The notes under the pieces were generated by a model. That model ran no database searches, had not been told where the DNA came from, and saw only the letters and a list, made by a program, of their open reading frames with translations. A DNA stretch of 64,000 bases from Microcaldota archaeon (GTDB lineage Archaea > Micrarchaeota > Micrarchaeia > Micrarchaeales > Micrarchaeaceae), in contig JAJZAJ010000001.1 in assembly GCA_021799475.1 (NCBI GenBank), forward strand, positions 62,001-126,000. The letters are read 5' to 3'. Positions within the stretch are counted from its first letter, which is position 1. The number at the start of each line of letters is the position of its first letter. The position numbers and the translations under genes were made by a program. Below, one piece after another: positions 51,988-60,647 of the stretch.

Positions 51988-52779
51988 TTATATCTTTTCG
52001 TGATCGATGCCTAAGTCATCAAGCACCTTTAACGCCCTCTCCCTGACTGCGCCTGACATGCAGTCCCATTCTATCACAGCAATTTCCGGTTTCGGATTGC
52101 TGCGCTCGTACGCCTGTCTTATCATATCAGTATTCTCTACATAATGCTTTGACATTATGTGGCCGAATGCGTATTTGCCCTGCAGAGCACGCTTCGCAAA
52201 CCTGTCGGCATAGTGCAACCCGCCGATCCCGAGAGCAACCTTGTCGTATTCCGCATCGCAGTCCATCGATTCGATTATTGAGTCGGATACGACTGCAGCA
52301 AGCTCTTTGCTGCTCCTTGCGGGCTCGTTGCCGCCTATCTCAGCGAAGAGTGAGGGGGTCTTTAGAAGGGGGCCGTGGTGCGTTGCTTCATACGTCACTC
52401 CTATCCCGCTTGTATCCTTCTCCTTCATCTTTTTCAGTATGCGCAGCATCGCCTCAGGAGCCGCGACGCTTAGCTGCTTCGGCATCCCCCCAACCCTTGC
52501 CTCGTCTGACCAGTTCCCTTCCGCATGCACAGTATATGATGGTATATTTCTGTTGCTGCTGTGCCTGCTCAGGAATATTATCAGGTCGGTGCTGGTTACG
52601 CTGTCGACGAAATCCGCGGTCACGTTTGGGGTCTTTATCTCGAGCATGCTGATGCTGCCTGCCCTGAACAGCCTGTTGCCATTTACCTTGCGCTCCTCTT
52701 TGGGGGAAATGGCCGACTTTACGGCGTCGGCTATATTCACAGAAGTGGGATCCGTAATGGAATAAACGAGGAGCGGCAT
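51988..52779 (-). CDS. dtdA: D-aminoacyl-tRNA deacylase (DtdA/GEK1 type)
   Basis: A 263-residue archaeal-plant deacylase that frees D-amino acids from mischarged tRNA. DLIIFLSRHSSNRNIPSYTVH, GVTYEATHHGP and ALGIGGLHYADRF, with conserved histidines, are diagnostic for the family. It ends 10 bases before the Lhr gene begins (counting its upstream ATG), so it is likely co-transcribed with it. Confidence 0.93.
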   Translation of the reverse strand: MPLLVYSITDPTSVNIADAVKSAISPKEERKVNGNRLFRAGSISMLEIKTPNVTADFVDSVTSTDLIIFLSRHSSNRNIPSYTVHAEGNWSDEARVGGMPKQLSVAAPEAMLRILKKMKEKDTSGIGVTYEATHHGPLLKTPSLFAEIGGNEPARSSKELAAVVSDSIIESMDCDAEYDKVALGIGGLHYADRFAKRALQGKYAFGHIMSKHYVENTDMIRQAYERSNPKPEIAVIEWDCMSGAVRERALKVLDDLGIDHEKI

Positions 52780-52824
52780 AGGACCAGCAGTAGGTTTTTA
52801 GAGGGCAAAATATATAGCCTATTC

Positions 52825-53139
52825 ATGAAGGAAACAAGGAGATTCTCCAGGAGAGAGGAGGATTTTGTATGCGAGAACTGCGGAGCCAGGGTCAGCGGAA
52901 GCGGTTATACAGACCACTGCCCTGAATGCCTGTTCAGCAGGCACGTTGACAACAACCCGGGAGATAGGAAATCAAGCTGCAGGGGAATGATGGAGCCTAC
53001 GAATGCGGTGATGGAGAGAGGATATTTCATTATATACTACAGGTGCCTTAAGTGCGGGATGGAGAAACGTGTCAAGGCGGCACAGAATGACAATGAAGAG
53101 CTGTTGCAGATGTTTTCCGATATGAATATGCGGGAATGA
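52825..53139 (+). CDS. RNHCP-domain zinc-binding protein
   Basis: A 104-residue protein of the RNHCP family. CENCGARV, then TDHCPECLFSRHVDNNPGD with C-RGMM-P, and the C-terminal CLKCG give at least six cysteines/histidines for zinc. The family is widespread, and its function is unknown to me. ATG at 52825 is supported by a TATA-like tatatag just upstream; the longer frame overlaps dtdA antisense. Confidence 0.8.
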   Translation: MKETRRFSRREEDFVCENCGARVSGSGYTDHCPECLFSRHVDNNPGDRKSSCRGMMEPTNAVMERGYFIIYYRCLKCGMEKRVKAAQNDNEELLQMFSDMNMRE

Positions 53140-53333
53140 TTTATTTGACATATATGTACGTCGCTATTTCTGCGCGCGTTGGCTTCGACCATCCCGCTTC
53201 TTGCGCTCAGCATGCACAGTTGATGTCCCTCTCTTCCGGTTTTCCGCCGGTGCCGCTGATGGCTGCTGTACATGCCGGTATATGGCATATGATGAGTTGC
53301 CCTTATCCTCTCGAAAAGAAAACGGTTTTTAGA

Positions 53334-55403
53334 CTACTCGGTTCTCTTCACTGTCTTTAATATCCCGCTTCTCGGGCTATAGATGTCTCCTGCGCGATCC
53401 AGTTCTGATATGTACTTCGAAGCCGTTGACTGCTCTATCCCTGCTTTTGACGCTTCGTCCAGCACCTGCTGGTATTTCGCGCCTGTTCCCCCCGATTCTC
53501 CTTCCAGCTTCTTTATGATTGAGAGCACCATGTTCATCTTATCGACTTTCTCTCTCGGTTGTCCTGTCAGTATCGTATCTATATCTCTCCTTCCGCTCGT
53601 GTCGACAGCAAGGGTCTTCATCATATATTCTGCCAGGTTTATCGAGCGTTCCGCATCTATAAGTTCCACTATCTGCGACAGCCTGGTCTTTGCGCTTGAT
53701 TCGGCCATTCTCACTAGCCCTTCTATCTGCCTTGGGGTTATAGCAGTAGTCCCGCTCCTTGCGCCCTGTCGCCTTAGATCTATATAGTATTCCTGGATTT
53801 TCTTCGATGCGTCTTCGCTGAGCCTTGGGTTGATGTTCTTCCTGGCGTAAGCTATGTATTTCCTGAAGAGCTCTATCTCTATCGGCGGCCTCTCTACCTG
53901 CTCTATCCCGGACACCGACGCAAGCTCCGCTCCCGCAGCTTCGTGCTGGGTCAGTATATGCCTTGCTATCTTCTTGTCCTGTTCTTCGTCCATTATGTCC
54001 TTTATCGGGAATACTAAGTCGAACCTGGAAAGCAGTGTTGTCGGTATGTTGAACTGCTCTGCAGGATATTGGTGCGGATCAAACCTTCCGAACCTCGGGT
54101 TTGCCGCAGCGAGCACTGCGGTCCTTGCATTGAATGTCGCGACTATCCCTGCCTTTGCGACGCTTATCGTCTGCGATTCAAGTGCTTCGTGGAGAGATGC
54201 CCTGTCTTCTTCCCCTATCTTATCGAATTCGTCTATCGCGACTACGCCGCCGTTTCCCAGCACCATGGCTCCGGCTTTGAGCGTCCACCCGGATTCGGAA
54301 AATTCATCCCTTTCCGCTACCGCGGTCATTCCCCCTCCCGTAACAGATTTGCCGCTGACGTATATCCCTTTTGGCACAAGCCGTATCACAGACTGCAGTA
54401 TCCTTGTCTTTGCGCTTCCCGGATCCCCTATGAGCAAGATATGCGTGTCGCTCCTTATCCTTCCTCCGTCGACGAGGAACTTGCCCTGGGTGCCGCCAAA
54501 CAGCTGCAGGGCAACCGCTTGCTTTATCTCGTCGAATCCGTATATGGACGGCGCGACTGATTTTGCTATCCTTTCGAATATCTGCGGGTCCTTTGACAGC
54601 TCTAATATCTGCCGTTCTTCCTCTTCTGTTATCTGTATGTCTGCAAACTCTTTTTGTTTTGTGAGGATCGAAACCGATTCTACGAACATAGTGTACAGGT
54701 TGTTTTCCGCCTTGCCTTTCGCGTTCCGTCTTGGTCTTATCCTCAATATCCCGGTTATGTCTACCCTGTCCCCCGGTATGACGGTATTTACCGTATCGTC
54801 ATCCATCCATATCTCAAGCTGCCATGTTGGAGTATTGCCACGGAGCCTTTCCAATGGATCCTGCACGGCTATCTTCTGAAAATTTGTGAATACGGAGATG
54901 GAAGGGTCCTGCTTTAGCGCCTTCTTCTTGCACTGCGGACACAGTTCAGGCACTTCGTCTTTGTCAGCCCTGAACTTGAAGACGCTTTCGCAGTTGCCGC
55001 ACACGTAGGCGTCGATTCTTGCCTTCGGGCTTATTTCCGACCTTTTCACTATCAACCCATCAAGAAGTATCAGCTTGCCTATGAATGCCGAGCCGACATC
55101 CTGCACCATAGGTGTGTTTATCGTCTGACCGAAGAACCTGGAGTGGGGCAGCTGCTCCGTCTGTGACGCAGATTCTCCAAGCTTGTTTTTCAGCGCTTCG
55201 TTCGCCGCCTCTATTACGATATCTGGCTTATCGATGAGCTCGTTCGCCAAGTCCGGGTCGAATTTCCCAAGATCCTTTACATCTATTAGCATGGATCTCT
55301 TTTCCGGGAAGGACACCATGAGCTCGTCGAGCTGTGCCCTGTAGTACTGCTCGAAGAAATCTTCGAACTTTGAACGTATGGCTTCGACAAGAGGATCATT
55401 CAT
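53334..55403 (-). CDS. mcm: Replicative helicase MCM
   Basis: A 689-residue archaeal MCM, the hexameric replicative helicase. The zinc-ribbon cysteines (CGNC, CPQC), beta-hairpin region, Walker A GDPGSAKTR, Walker B VVAIDEFDKI, sensor AAANPRFGRFD, arginine finger LLSRFDLVF and the C-terminal winged helix (VLDEASKAGIEQSTASKYIS) are all present. The start MNDPLVEAIRSKF is preceded by GGTGCAGC; a GTG nine bases earlier is possible. Confidence 0.96.
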   Translation of the reverse strand: MNDPLVEAIRSKFEDFFEQYYRAQLDELMVSFPEKRSMLIDVKDLGKFDPDLANELIDKPDIVIEAANEALKNKLGESASQTEQLPHSRFFGQTINTPMVQDVGSAFIGKLILLDGLIVKRSEISPKARIDAYVCGNCESVFKFRADKDEVPELCPQCKKKALKQDPSISVFTNFQKIAVQDPLERLRGNTPTWQLEIWMDDDTVNTVIPGDRVDITGILRIRPRRNAKGKAENNLYTMFVESVSILTKQKEFADIQITEEEERQILELSKDPQIFERIAKSVAPSIYGFDEIKQAVALQLFGGTQGKFLVDGGRIRSDTHILLIGDPGSAKTRILQSVIRLVPKGIYVSGKSVTGGGMTAVAERDEFSESGWTLKAGAMVLGNGGVVAIDEFDKIGEEDRASLHEALESQTISVAKAGIVATFNARTAVLAAANPRFGRFDPHQYPAEQFNIPTTLLSRFDLVFPIKDIMDEEQDKKIARHILTQHEAAGAELASVSGIEQVERPPIEIELFRKYIAYARKNINPRLSEDASKKIQEYYIDLRRQGARSGTTAITPRQIEGLVRMAESSAKTRLSQIVELIDAERSINLAEYMMKTLAVDTSGRRDIDTILTGQPREKVDKMNMVLSIIKKLEGESGGTGAKYQQVLDEASKAGIEQSTASKYISELDRAGDIYSPRSGILKTVKRTE

Positions 55404-55549
55404 TTGCTGCACCGCAGTATTGCATATTAGAACTGGAAGATTGGCTTCTTTCGATTATCTATGGCTATATTGGCATGTCGTAACCTTAATTAAGCTTACC
55501 GCAATAAATAGATAGGGAAGTGCACCAGCTTCTTTTCACGGTGATTTGA

Positions 55550-57004
55550 CTGCCTAAGTTTTACATAACCACACCGATCTACTATGTAAATGACAAGCCG
55601 CATATAGGCCACGCATATACGACAATAGCGGCTGACGTCATAGCGAGATGGCACAGGCTGAGGGGAGATGAGGTCTTCTTCCTGACTGGCACGGATGAAC
55701 ATGGAGAGAAGGTTGAAGCGGCTGCGAAAGCGGCGGGAAAGAGCCCGAAGGAGTTCGTGGACGGGATAGTCGGAGTGTACAAGGAAGTATGGAAAAAGCT
55801 GAACATCTCGAACGATGCATTCATAAGGACGAGCGACAGGTCCCATGAGGAAACTGTTGTAAAATTGATAGACAGAATAAAAAAGAAAGGCGACATCTAC
55901 AAAGGGCAGTACGAAGGATGGTATTGTGTTCCCGACGAGTCATTCTGGACTGAGCTGCAGCTCATAGACAGGAAATGCCCGGAATGCGGCAGGGCCGTAA
56001 AGCTGGTGAAGGAGGATTCGTATTTCTTCCGGCTTTCTGAATACCAGGATAAGCTTCTTGAGCTATACAGAAAGAATCCTGATTTTCTTTCTCCGGAATT
56101 CCGGTCCAAGGAGATAATCAACAGGGTGAAGGACGGGCTCAAGGATGTCAGCATAACAAGGACTACGGTAAAATGGGCCGTCCCTTTTCCCGGAGACAGC
56201 GCCCACTACATTTATGTCTGGGTAGACGCACTTACCAATTATATCAGCGCGCTTGATTGGCCGGATGGCGATGCCTTCGGGACTTTTTGGCCAGCAGATG
56301 TCCATCTCATCGGCAAGGAGATAAACTGGTTTCATTCCGTCATCTGGCCTGCGATGTTGATGTCTGCAGGCATCGAACTTCCGAAAAAGGTGTTCGCGCA
56401 CGGGTGGTGGACTGTCGATGGCAGGAAGATGAGCAAGAGCCTTGGTAACTTCATCAGTCCGATAGAGATGGCGGAACGCTACTCTGTGGATGCGCTGCGG
56501 TATGCTCTGCTGCGCGAGATGCCATTGGGGGAAGACGGGGACTTCTCGGAGAAGACCCTCACGGCAAGATTGAACAATGAACTGGCAGCGGAACTGGGCA
56601 ACCTGCTCAATAGGACGCTCACTATTGCTGAGAAATTCGATGGCGAGCTGGCAGGAAAGCAGGAGCTCCCTGATCCGGAAATTAAAAAGATAGATGATGC
56701 GATGCTGCGGCTAGACACTTTTGGGGCGCTCAATGAGATATTCTCGTTCATCAGGGCCGCAAACAAGTATGTAAACGACAAGGCACCATGGAAGCTGAAG
56801 GGAAAGGAGCTCGGGAGTGTCCTGTACAACCTTCTTGAGGCATGCAGGATAATATCGATACTGATGAGCCCGTTTACGCCAGAAACCTCGGAAAAGATGA
56901 ACATGCAGCTTGGTGTCAAGACGGGGACCCTGAAAGACTGCAGGTTCATGGAATACAATGGTAAAGCGAAGAAAGGAGAGCTGCTTTTCAGGAAGATAAG
57001 ATGA
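55550..57004 (+). CDS. metG: Methionyl-tRNA synthetase, apparent CTG start
   Basis: A 484-residue class I synthetase that charges tRNA-Met. The conserved opening PKFYITTPIYYVNDKPHIGH carries the HIGH motif (18-21). The zinc knuckle cysteines (WYCVPD, CPECG) and KMSKS (293-297) follow. In-frame TGA lies directly before the CTG at 55550 (CTG CCT AAG), with GGTGAT seven bases upstream as ribosome-binding site. The next usual start (GTG 55757) would remove the active-site HIGH region. So the start codon appears to be CUG. The tRNA-binding EMAP-like domain is encoded separately at 57023. Confidence 0.93.
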   Translation: MPKFYITTPIYYVNDKPHIGHAYTTIAADVIARWHRLRGDEVFFLTGTDEHGEKVEAAAKAAGKSPKEFVDGIVGVYKEVWKKLNISNDAFIRTSDRSHEETVVKLIDRIKKKGDIYKGQYEGWYCVPDESFWTELQLIDRKCPECGRAVKLVKEDSYFFRLSEYQDKLLELYRKNPDFLSPEFRSKEIINRVKDGLKDVSITRTTVKWAVPFPGDSAHYIYVWVDALTNYISALDWPDGDAFGTFWPADVHLIGKEINWFHSVIWPAMLMSAGIELPKKVFAHGWWTVDGRKMSKSLGNFISPIEMAERYSVDALRYALLREMPLGEDGDFSEKTLTARLNNELAAELGNLLNRTLTIAEKFDGELAGKQELPDPEIKKIDDAMLRLDTFGALNEIFSFIRAANKYVNDKAPWKLKGKELGSVLYNLLEACRIISILMSPFTPETSEKMNMQLGVKTGTLKDCRFMEYNGKAKKGELLFRKIR

Positions 57005-57022
57005 CTGAATTTCTCTCTGCTT

Positions 57023-57520
57023 TTACCCTATCTTGCTGCCTGCCCTGAACTCCCTGTCAGGACTCAGCAGGCTTACATCATTGCCGTTCTCCGCTGCGAG
57101 CAGCATTCCATGGGATAGTATTCCTGCTATCTTTCTTGGTTCGAGATTTGCAACTATCACTATCTGCCTTCCTATTAGCTCTTCCTTGGTATAGAAAGCC
57201 TTGATCCCGGCTACCAGCTGCCTCATCCCCAATTCCCCGACATCCACTTTGAGCTTGTAAAGAGGCTTCCTTGCCCCTGGGACGTCCTCAACTTCGAGAA
57301 TCCTCCCTACTCTCAGGTCGATTGCGGCGAAATGCCCGAATGGTATTATTCCCTCGGCATTCGGCTCTTTTTCTGCTGCTTCTGAAGGCTGGTGCCCGTA
57401 TGGCTCCGATGCAGTGTTTGGAGTATAGTCCTGTTGTGGCGCATTGGCTGCTGCATCCCTGCGCTCCTTTTCATTGATGTCATCCATTATCGAATCTATA
57501 TCTGCATTTTTCTTTCCCAT
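57023..57520 (-). CDS. MetRS beta-like tRNA-binding (EMAP/CsaA-fold) protein
   Basis: A 165-residue protein. The C-terminal OB fold (about 64-165; FAAIDLRVGRILEVEDVPGA, QLVAGIKAFYTKEELIGRQI, HGMLLAAENG) matches the C-terminal tRNA-binding domain of MetRS. The first 60 residues are low-complexity and hydrophilic. In many archaea this domain is a free subunit that associates with MetRS. It is convergent with metG here, with the stops 18 bases apart. Confidence 0.9.
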   Translation of the reverse strand: MGKKNADIDSIMDDINEKERRDAAANAPQQDYTPNTASEPYGHQPSEAAEKEPNAEGIIPFGHFAAIDLRVGRILEVEDVPGARKPLYKLKVDVGELGMRQLVAGIKAFYTKEELIGRQIVIVANLEPRKIAGILSHGMLLAAENGNDVSLLSPDREFRAGSKIG

Positions 57521-57564
57521 TGGATCACTTTATTCTTGTTTTTCAGAGCAGCATGTGTTTATCC

Positions 57565-59010
57565 TTAGTACGCCCTGGCAAAATATGCTTGGTGCTTTGC
57601 GTTTTTGCCGCATACTACGCACTGGCCGTGCTTTTTCATGTCTTTGAACGGTAACAGCCTGTTCGTCGCCCCAGTTTCCTCCTTTATCTTGATTTCGCAG
57701 CTGCTGTCGCCGCACCAATCCGATAGAACGAATCCGCCCTTCTTTACTGCTTCGCACAATTTTTTGTAATCGTTTGTCTCCGTTATGCTGTTTTTCATAT
57801 TTGCCTTTGCCCTGTCGAACATATCTTTCTGCATCGTTTCGATTAACGACAGCACGGTATTTGCGATATCGGAATCCGGTACGCTGCGCTTCTCGGAAGT
57901 ATCCCTTCTGACTATTACCGCCTTGCCTTCCTTGACATCCCTCGGGCCTATCTCTATCCTTATAGGAGTCCCTTTCATCTCGTGCTCGCTGAATTTCCAT
58001 CCGGGAGTCCTGTCATCCCTGTCATCAAGCTCCGAAGATACGCCTGAGGATTCTATCTTCTTTTTAATCTCCCTGGCTTTCTTTAGCACCTCTTTTTCCT
58101 CTCCAGTCTTGTATATCGGGATTATTACTGCTTGGACAGGAGCTATCTTTGGAGGGAGCACTGCGCCCTTGTCATCTCCATGTACCATCAGCACTGCCCC
58201 GATTAGCCTTGTTGACATCCCCCATGAGGTAATCCATGCAAGCTGCGACTTGTTCTCCTTGTCCATGAACCTTATTCCGAAAGCCTTGGAGAAATTTTGG
58301 CCGAGGTTATGCGAAGTTCCGCTCTGCAGCGCCTTGCCATCAGGCATCATCATCTCTATTGTTGTAGTATATAGCGCACCGGCAAACCTCTCGCTCTCGC
58401 TCTTAAATCCGGAGAGCACTGGCAATGCCAGGTATTTTTCTACCAGTTCCGTATAGAAATCCAATATCATCATCACTTCCTTGTCCGCTTCCTCTTTTGA
58501 TGCATGCACGGTGTGGCCCTCCTGCCATAGGAACTCGCTGCCCCGTATAAACGGCTTTGTGGATTTTATCTCGGCTCTTAAGACATTGCACCATTGATTG
58601 AGAAGCAGCGGCAGGTCCCTCCAACTGCGCACCCATTTGGCATAGAAACTGTAGATTATTGTTTCCGATGTCGGCCTGACCGCATATCTTTCGCCCAATT
58701 CGTTGTTGCCGCTATGAGTAACCCAGAATACCTCTGGAGCAAATCCCTTTACGTGCTCCTTTTCCTTGGCGAGGAAACTTTCCGGTATCAACAAAGGGAA
58801 ATATGCATTCCTATGGCCTGTGCCCTTTATCATGCCGTCAAAAACATTCTGGATTTTCTCCCAGATGGCATACGATGCTGGCCTGTAGGCTATTGTCCCC
58901 TGCACCGGCCCATAATCCGCAAACTCCCCTTTCGTCACTATCTGGGTATACCACTCAGAAAAGTCCTGCATCTTCTTTACGGTTATACCCTCTTGCCTCT
59001 GTTCTGACAT
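57565..59010 (-). CDS. proS: Prolyl-tRNA synthetase, archaeal/eukaryote-like type
   Basis: A 481-residue class II synthetase. RPTSETIIY (motif 2 TxE region), FIRGSEFLWQEGHT and GTSHNLGQNFSKAF (motif 3 area) are present. The C-terminal zinc-binding domain (CGDSSCEIKIKEETGA and CVVCGKNA) ends in ARAY with the C-terminal Tyr typical of this subclass. There is no bacterial editing insert. Confidence 0.95.
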   Translation of the reverse strand: MSEQRQEGITVKKMQDFSEWYTQIVTKGEFADYGPVQGTIAYRPASYAIWEKIQNVFDGMIKGTGHRNAYFPLLIPESFLAKEKEHVKGFAPEVFWVTHSGNNELGERYAVRPTSETIIYSFYAKWVRSWRDLPLLLNQWCNVLRAEIKSTKPFIRGSEFLWQEGHTVHASKEEADKEVMMILDFYTELVEKYLALPVLSGFKSESERFAGALYTTTIEMMMPDGKALQSGTSHNLGQNFSKAFGIRFMDKENKSQLAWITSWGMSTRLIGAVLMVHGDDKGAVLPPKIAPVQAVIIPIYKTGEEKEVLKKAREIKKKIESSGVSSELDDRDDRTPGWKFSEHEMKGTPIRIEIGPRDVKEGKAVIVRRDTSEKRSVPDSDIANTVLSLIETMQKDMFDRAKANMKNSITETNDYKKLCEAVKKGGFVLSDWCGDSSCEIKIKEETGATNRLLPFKDMKKHGQCVVCGKNAKHQAYFARAY

Positions 59011-59127
59011 CCTGCTGCACCGTTCAAAATAATAGATAGTATGCTTTTAGCGCTTGCTTCTATAAGCCTTGCGTGTGCCTCCGGGTAACTAGTTAAAAAG
59101 ATATGTGATAGAAACAGCGGTTTGCAC

Positions 59128-59979
59128 TCATTCGAACAGCGAAGATATGATGAGACGCATGTTGCTGGCTTCCTTAAGCCGTCTGTATGCGAATCTTACC
59201 CAGGATCTGCCAAAAGGCACGTAGACGGAACAGTCGTTGCTTTTCGCGAGCTGCAGCAGGTAATCCCTCTTTATCCCCATCAGCATTGCATAAGTGACAT
59301 TTTTCTTGTGCTTCCCGTTCATTTTCAATGCCTTTTCTATTATCCTGGTGTCATGCGTCGCGATAGTAAACCTTCTGCATTTCCTGAACATGATGTCCAT
59401 CAGTCTATAATAGTTTGCGGTGGTTTCTGCTCTTGTCTGGAATGCGTATCTGCCGCTGCCGCTGTATGCGCCTTTTACAAGACGTATGTTTGCCCCGTAT
59501 CTCGCCAATCTCATTATATCCCGCCTGCTCCTCTTCAGGTAAGACTGGATGCATATGCCAGTATTTCTGCTTTTTATTTTTGTAAGGAATAGCGCAATCG
59601 TTTTGCTCACATGCTCGCTCTCCTCCATATCGAGCCATACGTTTACCCTTTTCTTTGCCGCGTAATCGACCAGCTCGGAATAATGCATGGTTCCGTCAGC
59701 ATCGCTGACCAGCAGGCCGACCTCGCTCGGTTTTATCGAGATTTCTGCATCCAGCCTCTCTTTTGATATCACGTCTATCGCATGTTTGTATACGGCAATG
59801 GACTGAAGGACGTCTTTTTCCGAAGCCAGGTCCTCGCCTAGGTAGTTTATGATGCAGCGTATGCCATTTTTGTTAAACCATCGGCATCGCTTTATTGCGT
59901 CGCCGATTGTCGGTCCTGCTATATATCTGCCGGCAAGAATCCTCTCTGCTGCGTCTCCCATTCCTCTTAGGATAGTCAT
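59128..59979 (-). CDS. Proline dehydrogenase (PRODH-type)
   Basis: A 283-residue TIM-barrel FAD enzyme that oxidises proline to pyrroline-5-carboxylate. SIKPSEVGLLVSD, VNVWLDMEESEH, IRLVKGAYSGSGRYAFQT and the paired arginines in FAYRRLKE (substrate carboxylate) match the family. It starts within the HAD stop (4-base overlap), so they are coupled. No P5C dehydrogenase is in the window. Confidence 0.88.
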   Translation of the reverse strand: MTILRGMGDAAERILAGRYIAGPTIGDAIKRCRWFNKNGIRCIINYLGEDLASEKDVLQSIAVYKHAIDVISKERLDAEISIKPSEVGLLVSDADGTMHYSELVDYAAKKRVNVWLDMEESEHVSKTIALFLTKIKSRNTGICIQSYLKRSRRDIMRLARYGANIRLVKGAYSGSGRYAFQTRAETTANYYRLMDIMFRKCRRFTIATHDTRIIEKALKMNGKHKKNVTYAMLMGIKRDYLLQLAKSNDCSVYVPFGRSWVRFAYRRLKEASNMRLIISSLFE

Positions 59980-60572
59980 GCTATCCCTCTCTTGCGCAAC
60001 TCCTTTTCAAGCTGTGCATAATTCCTGAAAAGGATTGAGTCTATGCCTGTCTTTCTGGCGCCCTTGACGTTCTCGATGAGGTTGTCAATATACAATGCCT
60101 CGTTTGGCTTCACTCGCTGCTTTTTCAGGACGTTCCTGTATGCCCTTGGATCAGGTTTCCAGAAACCGGTCGAAAACGAAACATAGATATCCACTACATG
60201 CAGGTTGTCAAGGAATTTCTCCAGTGCCTCATGATATCTGCTGGAGCTGATATTTGACAGCAGGGCAACATCGTAGCTCTTCGAAAGGTCTTCTATGAGA
60301 TTGAAAACCCTCTTGTTAAGTTTTGCCATCCTGGCGTATGAGGATCTCCATTCCAGTTTTTCCTCGCTTAGCCCGGTCTTTTTATGCATGATCCTTACGA
60401 ACTGGCTCATGGTGAGCCTGCCCATCTCGAGTTTCCTGATCAGCGGGGCCATAACAGCATTGAGTTTTTTGTATCCGATCCCATATTTTTTGCTTAAGTA
60501 CATTATGTACTGGTCTTCCGTGAAGTCGATTATGACGCCGCCGATGTCGAATATAATAAGCTTTATAGCCAT
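59976..60572 (-). CDS. HAD-like hydrolase with altered motif I
   Basis: A 198-residue HAD fold: motif I IFDIGGVIIDF (first Asp present, second Asp replaced by Gly), motif II LLSNISSSRYH, motif III region KPDPRAYRNVLKK, and motif IV IDNLIENVKGARKTGI. The loss of the second motif-I Asp (acid/base) is known from FDxGGV-type relatives and makes phosphatase activity doubtful. It is translationally coupled to proline dehydrogenase. Confidence 0.85.
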   Translation of the reverse strand: MAIKLIIFDIGGVIIDFTEDQYIMYLSKKYGIGYKKLNAVMAPLIRKLEMGRLTMSQFVRIMHKKTGLSEEKLEWRSSYARMAKLNKRVFNLIEDLSKSYDVALLSNISSSRYHEALEKFLDNLHVVDIYVSFSTGFWKPDPRAYRNVLKKQRVKPNEALYIDNLIENVKGARKTGIDSILFRNYAQLEKELRKRGIA

Positions 60573-60647
60573 CGTATCTGTCTAACTGGAAAGACAAACT
60601 ATTTATTTATAGCCAGTAATAGCGTTGGTTAGCTGTTTGGTGCTATC

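Noticed and set aside
52561-52824. N-terminal extension of the RNHCP frame
   Set aside because: It overlaps dtdA antisense and lies upstream of the promoter; the family begins near 52825.
53140-53333. Gap behind the RNHCP gene with an ATGATGA box that could suggest a C/D-box RNA, and an 83-codon minus-strand frame
   Set aside because: No D box (CTGA) is at the right distance, and the frame runs antisense into the RNHCP gene with no recognisable protein pattern. I see nothing I can support here.
53854-54879. A 341-codon frame antisense to MCM
   Set aside because: MCM is certain on the other strand; this frame is Ser/Pro/Ile-rich shadow text with no domain.
57785-58456. A 223-codon frame antisense to ProRS
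   Set aside because: Shadow of the conserved synthetase; Ser/Phe/Ile-rich composition.
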